The notes under the pieces: generated by a model | Seen by the model: only the letters and a program-made list of their open reading frames with translations | Told to the model about the DNA's origin: nothing | Database searches by the model: none | Program-made: the position numbers and the translations under genes | Shown: positions 52,834 through 61,583 of the stretch, in pieces | Layout of the letters: the number at the start of each line of letters is the position of its first letter | Position numbering within the stretch: the stretch's first letter is position 1 | Source: Lutibacter flavus | GTDB taxonomy: Bacteria; Bacteroidota; Bacteroidia; Flavobacteriales; Flavobacteriaceae | Length of the DNA stretch: 64,000 bases | Direction of reading: 5' to 3' | Assembly (NCBI RefSeq): GCF_900188355.1 | Contig: NZ_FZNX01000003.1 | Span: 69,501-133,500, forward strand

Positions 52834-53970
52834 TTATCTTAAAACCCACGCAATTTGACCAAGTTGTCCAATAATTTTAATTGAGTCTTTCATAGACAGT
52901 TTTGAACCATCAGCATGGATCCATCTTTTTAATGGTTTTTCACATAATATTTGTTTTGCTTTTTGAAGTCCGTACTGTTTTCTAACTCTAATAAATATCT
53001 CAACATCAAATAACCACTTTGTTAAAAATTTTGAACTAAACGCTGTATTAATAATGTCTTTATGGAATATTTTGGCTCCGCACTGCGTATCTTTAAATTC
53101 CATTTTTAATATTTTTCGAATTATAAAATTAACTGTTAGACTTATAATTTTTCGAGCAGACTCTTTTGTAATATCAGCTCCCATTCTAGCAATTCTAGAT
53201 CCACTTACAATTTTATATTCAGAGTTTTCTATTGTTGAAACTAAGTCATCAAAATCTGCTAAATCTGTTGAAAGATCTGCGTCTAAAAATCCAATATAAT
53301 CTAAATCTTCTTTTTTAGCCATATGAAGCATTCCAAGTCTCACAGCTTCTGCTTTACCACCATTCTTTTCACAATCATAGACAGAAATAAAACTTTCTCT
53401 TCCTTTTCTTAAATTATTTAAAACTTCTAAAGTTTTATCTTTACTTCCATCATTTACAAAACATAGGTGATAGCCCGAATGTTTATCCACAAAATCTAAA
53501 AACTCTGAGCTTAACAACCTTTCCTCTTCATTGTAACAGGGTATTACTACTCCAACACATCTTTGTTCTATAATAATATTATCATTATTTTCAACCAAGT
53601 TATTTGTTTCTGGTGCACCAATAAGCCTTTTTACTCTTGCACTAATTTCATTTAAACTTAAAGGTTTTTTCATGTAATCATTAATACCCAAGTCAAATCC
53701 TTCAGTTATAACAGCATCATCTGTATTTCCTGAAAGTACCATAATTGGAGTTGTTGATTTTTCTTCAACTCTAATGAATTTAACAACATCAATTCCAGAC
53801 ACTTCTGGCATATTAATATCAACAATAACTAAATCTGGTTGAAATGATTTATAGGTTTCAATTCCAGTTTCTGCATTAACTTCGATTTTTACTTCATAAC
53901 CTAATGCTGTTAATCTTTTTTCAAGTGGCAACAAAACTAATTGTTGATCGTCAATGGCTAATATTTTCAT
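52834..53970 (-). CDS. response regulator fused to DPG-synthase-like GT2
   Basis: A 378-aa cytoplasmic fusion. Residues 1-117 form a complete REC domain: Asp7/Asp8 in LAIDDQQ, phospho-acceptor Asp51 in LVIVDINMP, Ser80 in VLSGN and Lys102 in YMKKPLS. After a linker rich in Asn and Glu (about 120-137) comes a GT-A domain (VGVVIPCYNEEERLL; FVNDGSKDKT; DxD as Asp230-Ala-Asp232 in GFLDADLST) ending with DTQCGAKIF, the mark of ALG5/dolichyl-phosphate beta-glucosyltransferase relatives. No membrane helix is seen. It should make a polyprenyl-phosphate hexose under phosphorylation control. ATG 53970 is chosen because the -7 box covers the alternative TTG at 54003. No histidine kinase is adjacent. Confidence 0.88.
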   Translation of the reverse strand: MKILAIDDQQLVLLPLEKRLTALGYEVKIEVNAETGIETYKSFQPDLVIVDINMPEVSGIDVVKFIRVEEKSTTPIMVLSGNTDDAVITEGFDLGINDYMKKPLSLNEISARVKRLIGAPETNNLVENNDNIIIEQRCVGVVIPCYNEEERLLSSEFLDFVDKHSGYHLCFVNDGSKDKTLEVLNNLRKGRESFISVYDCEKNGGKAEAVRLGMLHMAKKEDLDYIGFLDADLSTDLADFDDLVSTIENSEYKIVSGSRIARMGADITKESARKIISLTVNFIIRKILKMEFKDTQCGAKIFHKDIINTAFSSKFLTKWLFDVEIFIRVRKQYGLQKAKQILCEKPLKRWIHADGSKLSMKDSIKIIGQLGQIAWVLR

Positions 53971-54000
53971 AATTACTTGTTTTTTAAATGATTTATACCC

Positions 54001-54067
54001 CAAAAGTAATTTTGTAAGTCGTATGTTTTTTAAAAATTAGATGAATCAAACTCTAATTTAGTTGAAT
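54001..54067 (-). promoter_or_regulatory. promoter with 21-bp direct repeat, response-regulator-GT gene
   Basis: On the minus strand the -7 box is TACTTTTG (plus 54001-54008). Plus-strand repeats TAGATGAAT (54038-54046) and TAGTTGAAT (54059-54067) are 12 nt apart, with the nearer one 29 nt from the -7 box. Confidence 0.65.
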
Positions 54068-54092
54068 GGTAGTTTTATGTAGATAAATAAAA

Positions 54093-54122
54093 TTGAACAA
54101 GTAATCAAATTCTTTATATTTA
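54093..54122 (+). promoter_or_regulatory. promoter of the GT-C operon
   Basis: TTG at 54093-54095, a 19-bp spacer, then TATATTTA (54115-54122), 7 of 8 to TAnnTTTG, 26 nt before ATG 54149. It looks constitutive, but the divergent direct repeats 26 nt upstream could influence it. Confidence 0.5.
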
Positions 54123-54148
54123 CATAATAGAAGAAATTTTTATTCTTA

Positions 54149-57100
54149 ATGCAGGAAAAGACAAATAAATATTTAATTGTTGCTTTATTAATTGGTGTAA
54201 TCTTTCACGGCACTTCTATATTTTTCACTTTAGAAAACACTTACGACGCATTAATTCATTTATTTTTTGCAGAACATTATTCAACCAGTTGGTTTGAACC
54301 TTGGAATTACAAATGGTATACTGGTTTTACAGTAATGGGGTATCCGCCTTTAGTGCACCAAACTATTGGCTTATTATCATTAATTGGAGGTTTAAAATTT
54401 GGAATGTTCACAGTAGCAATTATTGCTGTAATACTTTTTATTACTGGATCTTATCGATTTTCATTATTAATAACAGCAGATAGAAAAGCCGCTGGTTATG
54501 CCGCTATATTGGCGACAATATCTTCTTCATTTGTAGAAACGCTGCATATTTTTGGACAATTACCGAGTATTATAGGTATTTCAATTTTAATGCATTCCCT
54601 CCCTGAAATATATCTATGGATTAAAACTGGTAAGTACCGCTATTTAATAACATCCATTTCTTTAATAGCAGTTACCGTAACATCTCATCACGTTACGCCT
54701 ATTTTTGGAATGATCTTCTTTATTTTTCCGTTGATTGGAATGGTAATAATGGACCATTCAAGAGACAACGTAAACTCTATAAAAGAGGTAACATTTAAAG
54801 TGTTTTTACAATCATTTTTTAGGTTATTTAAAAGAATTGTAGGTTTTGGTGGCCTCTCTCTTCTAACAATTGTGTTTTGTATTTTACCGTATTGGATAAA
54901 CTCTAAAGCAAATCCAATTACACAAGTTCCAATTCCACACGGAAGTAGAGATAATTTTTTAGAAATAACCTCTTCGGGATTGGTCTTTTTTCTAATTCCT
55001 TGGGGAATTTTATTGTTTATTTTACCTTATATTTATTATAGATATTACTCAAAACGTTATTTATTTTTTGGCCTTTCATTTACAATACTTTCAATTTTAG
55101 GCACCGGTGGAACCACTCCAATACCTTTAAAACTATTAGGGGAAACGGCTTTCAATATTTTAACCTTAGACAGGTTTACATTATGGGCTTCAATTATGGC
55201 AATACCAATGTTTGGAGAATTTGCTTATCGCTTTGTTGAAGGTGACTTAAAAGAAAAAATTCAACAAAAATTTGGTGCTGTTTACCATAGAATTTTAGGA
55301 GGTGCTTTTATGGGCCTATTCTTATTTTTTACAGCTTTTACAATTACTTTAGGTTATTTTAGACCAACGCAACCACAACAAATTAAAATGCTGCCAATTT
55401 TAAATTTCCTAAATCAAGATCAACACGATCATTGGAGATTTTTACCATTAGGTTTTGGTGATCAAATTGCCTGGCTTTCGGCTCAAACAAACGCAATGAC
55501 TGTTGATGGAAATTACCACTCAGCCAGAAGGTTGCCAGAGCTTACAACAAGAGCGGTTGAGAGACTGGAAAATTCAAAATTTAGAGGTGTTGAAGGAATT
55601 GGAAGTTTACAACAGTTTCTTACAGTTCCCGAAAAGTATAATTTAAAATACGTGTTTTCTAATGATAAGTTCTATGATCCGATTTTGTATTTCTGTGGTT
55701 GGCAAAGATTAAGGCAATTAGAAAATGGCATTATGGTTTGGGAAAAATTAAACGTTCCTCCACTTTCTAAAATACTTCCTAAAGATGAAGTTCCTACATT
55801 TTTAAAATTAATGTGGGGAATCATTCCTTTGTTAACGGTTCTAATTGCATTTATTTTAAACATTCAAATGGTTTGGTATCAAACCCTGAAAATAAAGATT
55901 AAAGAATCTCCTTCATTTTTAAAATTTAAAAATAATTACACCAACTTTCCTAGTAAATTAATCCTAATCAGTCATATTTGGGCTGTTATTTTAACTGGTA
56001 TTTTCGTTTTTGGTATCTATTTATTTTATGTTAAAAATACGGCACAAATAAGCCCTAAAAATGTAGTTAAAGCTTATTACGACGCTCTTGATTTCAAAGA
56101 ATTTGAAAGAGCACATTCTTATATAAATCCGGATAGCGATATTGATATATCACAATATATGTTAGAAGTTTCGGTAACCGATGGTATTTTAAGTTCGTAT
56201 GCAAAATTAGATGCTATTGATGTAGAAATTGTATCAAAAACCAAATCAAACGCAAAAATAATTGCTAATACTAAATGGATTACACCTCTAGAAATCATTA
56301 GTAAAACTTATAATCACGAATTGATTAAAAAGAATAATAAATGGTATGTTATCCCAAATTCGTACGATTTAGATATTCCACCTGACCAGTTATTTTCAGA
56401 TAATATCCCCGAATATTATAACCATGGTAGAAGGAGAATTACAACTCAACAAACAAACCATGAAGATGTTCTTAAACAACCAGTATTAGAAATTTTATCC
56501 GCTTCATTGGTGAAATATAAAAATCAATATGCTATTGTTGGTGAACTTCAAAATATAGATAATGTACCTGCAGATGTGGTTTTAAAAGGAACTTTATATT
56601 CTGACAACAATAAAGAATTAGCTAGTTACAATGCGAAATATGTAATTAAGCATAAATTATTACCTAAAGAAATTACAAGCTTCAGAATAGATTTTGAAGG
56701 AATTGCCTGGTTAAATCCAAATGAAAAAATTCCAGCAACTTTTAATCCCGATGAATTTACTCCAATAGAATTAGAGGAGCAACCAACTAAATTCAATTTA
56801 CAAGCCGCAGGAAATGTTGCAACAACAGATTTATATAAAAATGTTGCAATTACAAATTTGGAAATTGATAATAAACATATTGACGGAACCTTATTTAACT
56901 ATGGAATACAAGAAGTTACTATTCCACAAATTTTGGTTTCCTATTACAACAATAAAAAAGAAATAATTTGGGTTGAACATCAATTTTTAAGAGAAGGTGT
57001 TAGAGTACAACGAAAACAATATTTCAATTATCCACTTCAACAAAATGACAGTATTGAAGTTTTAAATAACAGTATAGAAAATTGTTTTGTCAATGGTTTA

Positions 57101-57241
57101 CCAAATAAATCAATTGCGCAAAAAGTAGTTCCAAGCAGAAACGAAAAACATTTAAAAGAACAATTACAACCTATTAATAACGTATCCGATTTTAAATTTA
57201 TTAAAATTGAAATTAATAATTATATAGGGAATCCAAAATAA
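54149..57241 (+). CDS. GT-C-like polytopic membrane protein with periplasmic NTF2-like domain
   Basis: A 1030-aa inner-membrane protein. About 12-13 helices fill residues 1-580; the first external loop, ENTYDALIHLFFAEHYSTSW, has the acidic/His pattern of GT-C glycosyltransferases and PTPS-related membrane proteins. A further helix at about 605-630 (LILISHIWAVILTGIFVFGI) leads to an NTF2-like segment (about 634-750, SPKNVVKAYYDALDFKEFER) and then FxLYD/Ig-like domains (about 780-1000). It probably transfers a sugar from a polyprenyl-phosphate donor to an envelope glycan; the neighbouring fusion GT could make that donor. The next gene begins on its stop codon. Enzymatic role is inferred. Confidence 0.75.
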   Translation: MQEKTNKYLIVALLIGVIFHGTSIFFTLENTYDALIHLFFAEHYSTSWFEPWNYKWYTGFTVMGYPPLVHQTIGLLSLIGGLKFGMFTVAIIAVILFITGSYRFSLLITADRKAAGYAAILATISSSFVETLHIFGQLPSIIGISILMHSLPEIYLWIKTGKYRYLITSISLIAVTVTSHHVTPIFGMIFFIFPLIGMVIMDHSRDNVNSIKEVTFKVFLQSFFRLFKRIVGFGGLSLLTIVFCILPYWINSKANPITQVPIPHGSRDNFLEITSSGLVFFLIPWGILLFILPYIYYRYYSKRYLFFGLSFTILSILGTGGTTPIPLKLLGETAFNILTLDRFTLWASIMAIPMFGEFAYRFVEGDLKEKIQQKFGAVYHRILGGAFMGLFLFFTAFTITLGYFRPTQPQQIKMLPILNFLNQDQHDHWRFLPLGFGDQIAWLSAQTNAMTVDGNYHSARRLPELTTRAVERLENSKFRGVEGIGSLQQFLTVPEKYNLKYVFSNDKFYDPILYFCGWQRLRQLENGIMVWEKLNVPPLSKILPKDEVPTFLKLMWGIIPLLTVLIAFILNIQMVWYQTLKIKIKESPSFLKFKNNYTNFPSKLILISHIWAVILTGIFVFGIYLFYVKNTAQISPKNVVKAYYDALDFKEFERAHSYINPDSDIDISQYMLEVSVTDGILSSYAKLDAIDVEIVSKTKSNAKIIANTKWITPLEIISKTYNHELIKKNNKWYVIPNSYDLDIPPDQLFSDNIPEYYNHGRRRITTQQTNHEDVLKQPVLEILSASLVKYKNQYAIVGELQNIDNVPADVVLKGTLYSDNNKELASYNAKYVIKHKLLPKEITSFRIDFEGIAWLNPNEKIPATFNPDEFTPIELEEQPTKFNLQAAGNVATTDLYKNVAITNLEIDNKHIDGTLFNYGIQEVTIPQILVSYYNNKKEIIWVEHQFLREGVRVQRKQYFNYPLQQNDSIEVLNNSIENCFVNGLPNKSIAQKVVPSRNEKHLKEQLQPINNVSDFKFIKIEINNYIGNPK

Positions 57242-58479
57242 TGAGAAAAAGTAGCTACATATCGTTTTTTATAGTAATTGCTATGCTAATTTCTGCATTC
57301 TCCATTAAAACGGTGAATCCTAAAACTATATTTTTTAAACTTGAAACAATTGAAAAAACGTTTTTAGCTGGTACAGAAGTAGCCTTAACTTTTTCTACTG
57401 AAGATGGTAAATCACCGCTTCTTTTTATTAATAATTCATACGGTAGTACATTAATAAGTCCTAAAAAGAAAGAAACAAAACTAATTTTTATAATACCATC
57501 TGTTTTTTCTAAAAAGGCTGGAATATTAAATTGGTCTTTAATTTATGAGGGAAAAACTCAACTAAAAAATAGCATTGAAATCCTTCCAAATATTGCTACT
57601 AAAACAATTATTGAAAGCTATTTGGGGCCAAGAAGCATTCAGGCTGGAAAAAGAGATTATTCAATGTTTGTTATAATCCCTACCGATATTTATGACAATC
57701 CACTTCCAGCAAATACTTCAGTAAAAATAAATGAACAATTTTTAGACAATATTACCTCAACAGAAGAAAAAACTAAAAATTTAATTGCTTGGAATACTAT
57801 TATGGCAAAAGAAAAAACTGGATCTATTTTAGTTTCGTCATCTTGTAAAACAACAAATTCAAATGAAGTAACAACAGTTATTTATCCTTCAAACCCAACA
57901 AATTTTTTTATAAGCTTCAACAGAAATCACAATTTTGCTGATGGCAACCAAATTACTGAAATTACAACTTCTAAAATATTAGATGAGTTTGGCAATACAA
58001 TTAGCGATGGAACTATTGTTGAATTTAATATTGAAAATACTGAAAATAATATTTTAAAAACCAGAGCAACAACTATAAATGGATTTGCAAAAGCTAAAAT
58101 TTTACATCCTGATTCTAAAGATAATTGGAAAGTAAAAGGTTATGTTAATGGCTTAGCCGAAAGCAATACAATAACCATAAATTATGAACCAATAACAACT
58201 AATTTTAATGTTCATTTTTCTGAAAATAACAGAGAAATAAAAGTGGGTCCAATTCAAAGTTTTATGAACCAACTAATCCCAGACGGTGCATTGGTTAAAC
58301 TTAAAATTTTTAACAACAGTAATTTAATAGAAACAAAAACAGAAACATCTTTTAAAGGTTTTGTAACATTTGAAATTTCTGCTGAATTTTACACAGAAAA
58401 AAGTTATTCATTTATTGTAGATGTTTTAGGTAATTCAAAAATGATTGAAACAAAAAATTATGCAACAAAAACTGAATAA
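57241..58479 (+). CDS. secreted Ig-like (invasin-type) protein
   Basis: A 412-aa exported protein with an N-terminal signal or anchor (SYISFFIVIAMLISAFSIK). The rest is beta-rich with Big1/invasin-type repeats: TEITTSKILDEFGNTISDGTIVEFNIENTE is the clearest, followed by TTINGFAKAKILHPDSKDNWKVKGYVNG; an earlier copy covers YSMFVIIPTDIYDNPLPANTSVKI. No catalytic residues are seen. Its ATG overlaps the stop of the GT-C gene and its 3' end overlaps the GH5-like gene by 20 nt, so the three are translationally coupled and likely work together in the periplasm. Confidence 0.8.
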   Translation: MRKSSYISFFIVIAMLISAFSIKTVNPKTIFFKLETIEKTFLAGTEVALTFSTEDGKSPLLFINNSYGSTLISPKKKETKLIFIIPSVFSKKAGILNWSLIYEGKTQLKNSIEILPNIATKTIIESYLGPRSIQAGKRDYSMFVIIPTDIYDNPLPANTSVKINEQFLDNITSTEEKTKNLIAWNTIMAKEKTGSILVSSSCKTTNSNEVTTVIYPSNPTNFFISFNRNHNFADGNQITEITTSKILDEFGNTISDGTIVEFNIENTENNILKTRATTINGFAKAKILHPDSKDNWKVKGYVNGLAESNTITINYEPITTNFNVHFSENNREIKVGPIQSFMNQLIPDGALVKLKIFNNSNLIETKTETSFKGFVTFEISAEFYTEKSYSFIVDVLGNSKMIETKNYATKTE

Positions 58480-60013
58480 AAATATTTATAGAGGAATTTT
58501 AATTCTGTCATTTATTGCTATAAATATTCTTATTATTTATGGTGTAAGTTCTGTTTTAGCTTATTTAAAAACTGGAGCTGACAGAGCAAATATGTTGCAT
58601 ATTGATGTTAAAAGTGAAACCGTTTATTCCCCTGAAATAAATTGGATAAGCCTAGATAATCCTGGAAGAGAAATATCAAAACAAGAACTAAAAAGTATTG
58701 AAGATCATTATTTAAAATCTTGGTATATAAAAAATATTGCCTTTAAAAATAATAGTCCCTATGGCATTGAAGATTTTTATACGGATAGTGCACGTGTACA
58801 TATATTTAATACACTTAAGTTAAATAAAAAACAAAAAATTTCTATTGAAGCTACAACTATTAGTCATTCCCCTAAATTAGAATTTTACAGTGAAGATGGA
58901 AAACTAGCTGTTTTAACCGATAAAAATGTGGTTGAATTTCAAAAAGTATTTCAAAATAACAAGTTGGTTTTAAGTACAACCGACACAAGTTCTTATAAAG
59001 TTATTCTGCTATTAGAAGATGGTTTTTGGAGAATTAGACACAAGGTTAAAATTGAAAATGAACCAGAAAAAGATACTCTTAAAACAACACAAATTAATCA
59101 AATTAGAGATTCAGAAATTTTAGTTGAAGGAAAACCATTTACAATAAAAGGAATTAACTATTATCCCAAGGAAACGCCCTGGGATATGTTTGGAGAAAAT
59201 TTTGATTTAGAAATAATTGAAAAAGACTTTAAGCTTATTAAAAACTCCGGACTAAATAGTATTCGGATTTTTATTCAATATGAAGATTTTGGGAAGGAAA
59301 AAGTACCACCAGCAAAATTAGAAAAATTAAAAGAAGTTTTAAATACTGCCGAAAATACAGGTTTAAAAGTTGTTGTTACTTTATTTGATTTTTACGGAGA
59401 TTATTCGGTATTAAACTGGACACTTACGCATAGACATGCTTCTCAAATTGTTTCAACCTTTAAAAACCACAAAGCTATTTTAGCTTGGGATCTTAAAAAT
59501 GAACCTGATTTAGATTTTGAAAGCAGAGATAAAAAAACAGTTTTGGCTTGGTTATCTCAAATGATTAAAGAAATTAAAAAGTTTGATCCAAATCATTTAG
59601 TTACTATTGGTTGGTCTTCTCCAGAAGCTGCTATTCATTTATTAGATGAAGTAGATTTTGTTTCATACCACTATTATAAAAGTATAGATAATTTTGAAAA
59701 CGATTTTAAAATCTTAAAAGAGCAATCTTTAAACAAGCCAATTGTTTTACAAGAATTTGGACTTTCATCTTACACGGGTATTTGGAATTTATATAGTAGT
59801 AGCGAAACTAAACAAGCAGAATATCATAAAGAAATGCAAGCAATCTTTAAAAAAGAATCACTTGCATTTATGTCCTGGGGTCTTTATGATTTTAAAGAGG
59901 TACCAACTTCTGTAGCTGGACGCCTACCCTGGCGAAATACTAAACAAAAATATTTTGGTTTTATGAATGAAAACGGAGATAAAAAACCTTCCTTTTTATA
60001 TATTACCAACTAA
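58460..60013 (+). CDS. membrane-anchored GH5-like glycoside hydrolase
   Basis: A 517-aa protein with a single N-terminal helix (GILILSFIAINILIIYGVSSVLAYL), a domain of about 140 residues that resembles NTF2-like folds (about 65-195), and a clan-A TIM barrel from about 215 (ILVEGKPFTIKGINYYP). Acid/base Glu348 lies in WDLKNEPDL and nucleophile Glu432 in PIVLQEFGL. ATG 58460 is preferred over an in-frame TTG at 58445. It overlaps the upstream gene by 20 nt. Anchored in the inner membrane facing the periplasm, it could trim or release the polymer made by this locus, as BcsZ does for cellulose (inference). Confidence 0.85.
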   Translation: MQQKLNKNIYRGILILSFIAINILIIYGVSSVLAYLKTGADRANMLHIDVKSETVYSPEINWISLDNPGREISKQELKSIEDHYLKSWYIKNIAFKNNSPYGIEDFYTDSARVHIFNTLKLNKKQKISIEATTISHSPKLEFYSEDGKLAVLTDKNVVEFQKVFQNNKLVLSTTDTSSYKVILLLEDGFWRIRHKVKIENEPEKDTLKTTQINQIRDSEILVEGKPFTIKGINYYPKETPWDMFGENFDLEIIEKDFKLIKNSGLNSIRIFIQYEDFGKEKVPPAKLEKLKEVLNTAENTGLKVVVTLFDFYGDYSVLNWTLTHRHASQIVSTFKNHKAILAWDLKNEPDLDFESRDKKTVLAWLSQMIKEIKKFDPNHLVTIGWSSPEAAIHLLDEVDFVSYHYYKSIDNFENDFKILKEQSLNKPIVLQEFGLSSYTGIWNLYSSSETKQAEYHKEMQAIFKKESLAFMSWGLYDFKEVPTSVAGRLPWRNTKQKYFGFMNENGDKKPSFLYITN

Positions 60014-61201
60014 CTCCATACCCGCATTTCTAGCTGCAATCGTATTGAAGTGCTCAATATACATATCAGTAATAGTTTCCATTGGTAATGAACACGCTGC
60101 TTTATAGTTATTTTTTCCTAATGCCATTCTATAATCTTCTTTAGTAATAATTTCTTGAATAGCATCTGCTAAAGAAGCTGTACTTGTAGGGTTAAAAAAT
60201 TCACCTCTGTAGCCTTCATCTTTAACTAATAAACTTAAATCTCCTAAATCTGGTAATACTACTGCTTTTCCGTAACTACCTGCTTGGTGCAAAACTCCTG
60301 AGCTTCCAGTTGTTGAAGTGTATGGAAATACCACTACTGCACTTTCATCAAATATTACGGGTACATCACTTTCTTCTACATAACCAGTAAATGTTATATT
60401 TGGAACGTGCGCATATTGCTTTTTAACATTTTCTAAATAACCTGGGGTATTTGGGCTATCAGTTCCTGCAATAACAATTTCAATATCTTCACTTGTTCTT
60501 TTTCTTATTTCCTGAACAGCTTCTATCATTATTTCAACTTTTTTATAAGTTCCAAATTTTCCAAAAGTCATTACTTTTTTTGGTCCTTTTGGTAATTCAA
60601 AGCTTGGCTCTGGTGGAGTTTCAAAAGCTCCGTGAGGAATTAAAACAACATTATCAGCTTTATATTTTTCGTTAAGAATTTCAACATATTTACCAATTGT
60701 TACAGCAACTAAATCTGCTTTCAATAAAAATCTAGTTAATGTAGTTCCAATAAAGTTATAGGCTTTTTGCAACAATTTATTACTTGCAAAACCAGCACTA
60801 TTTAAATCTACTTGCTCTAAAATATTATGTAATAAAACAATAGAAGGAATTCTTTTTAATTTAAAAATCATTGGTAATAATAACCCTAAAGCTGCAGGTA
60901 TTTTTTTATCACCAAACTTCATAAATTGAAGGTTGAATAACACCGCATCTGGCTTTTCTTCATTTATAGCTTTGTAAATATTTACAACATTTTTATAGCT
61001 GTTAAATTTCCAAGAATCTTTAACTGTAATTTTACAATTATTAGTTTTAAAATCAATTTGTTTTTCTTCTTCTGTATGATCTGTAATTAAAACTATTTCA
61101 CTTATTTCATCTTTTTGAGCGAAGTGTTTTACTAAATGGTAACCGTACTCTGTTAAGGTTACTTTACTAGGTGGGAACGCTGTTACTATTGCTATTTTCA
61201 T
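59996..61201 (-). CDS. GT4-family glycosyltransferase
   Basis: A 401-aa cytoplasmic GT-B enzyme. The N-terminal half opens MKIAIVTAFPPSKVTLTEYGYHL; the C-terminal half has the retaining-GT blocks VMTFGKFGTYKKVEIMIEAV, PNITFTGYVEESDVPVIFDESAVVVFPYTSTTGSSGVLHQAGSYG with the E/SxxE-type donor site altered to SSGVLHQ, and GEFFNPTSTASLADAI. Probably adds a sugar from NDP-sugar to a lipid or glycan acceptor. Its last 18 nt overlap the convergent GH5-like gene. It is transcribed alone behind its own direct-repeat promoter. Confidence 0.9.
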   Translation of the reverse strand: MKIAIVTAFPPSKVTLTEYGYHLVKHFAQKDEISEIVLITDHTEEEKQIDFKTNNCKITVKDSWKFNSYKNVVNIYKAINEEKPDAVLFNLQFMKFGDKKIPAALGLLLPMIFKLKRIPSIVLLHNILEQVDLNSAGFASNKLLQKAYNFIGTTLTRFLLKADLVAVTIGKYVEILNEKYKADNVVLIPHGAFETPPEPSFELPKGPKKVMTFGKFGTYKKVEIMIEAVQEIRKRTSEDIEIVIAGTDSPNTPGYLENVKKQYAHVPNITFTGYVEESDVPVIFDESAVVVFPYTSTTGSSGVLHQAGSYGKAVVLPDLGDLSLLVKDEGYRGEFFNPTSTASLADAIQEIITKEDYRMALGKNNYKAACSLPMETITDMYIEHFNTIAARNAGMELVGNI

Positions 61202-61236
61202 AATTAAATATTTTAAGTTTTTGTTTAATTTCTATT

Positions 61237-61303
61237 CAAAAGTAGCGGAACAAAACAGCTTAAAAATTAATCTTCGATAGCTCGAAAGTAAGTGTCGACG
61301 AAT
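61237..61303 (-). promoter_or_regulatory. promoter with 21-bp direct repeat, GT4 gene
   Basis: On the minus strand the -7 box is TACTTTTG (plus 61237-61244). Plus-strand repeats TCGATAGCT (61274-61282, degenerate) and TCGACGAAT (61295-61303) are 12 nt apart, the nearer one 29 nt from the -7 box. No -33 TTG. Confidence 0.6.
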
Positions 61304-61372
61304 GGAAAAAAGGTGTTGATAAAAGAATTTCAACTATACTAAAAATTAGTTCTCTTTGAAGATTATTAGGTT

Positions 61373-61410
61373 AAAAAACAATGCCCATTTCATTTTAAAA
61401 TGCACTGTTT
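61373..61410 (-). terminator. terminator of STAS-flippase operon
   Basis: On the minus strand AAACAGTGC pairs with GCATTGTTT (one G-T mismatch) and is followed by TTT; the loop contains CATTTTAAAATG, itself a palindrome. It lies about 175 nt after the flippase stop at 61584. The intervening 61411-61583 contains no gene I can support. Confidence 0.5.
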
Positions 61411-61583
61411 ATTATATCAAAATTGAGGTCTAATAAAATTGAAGAAGTAAAAAAAATATCTAAAAATAACAGCTACTATTCTATCTATTGAATACAATCT
61501 AAAAAGATCAAGAAACTACAAATTTTGTAGCCGCTTAATCTCAATTAAAAATCAAAAAAAACAATTATGAAAATTCTCCTGTG

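Noticed and set aside
61516..61583. Tiny ORF MKILLCYSFISLLL at 61567 and hairpin CTACAAATTTTGTAG
   Set aside because: Fourteen codons with no promoter or family; the hairpin has no T-run. Both are likely chance in AT-rich DNA.
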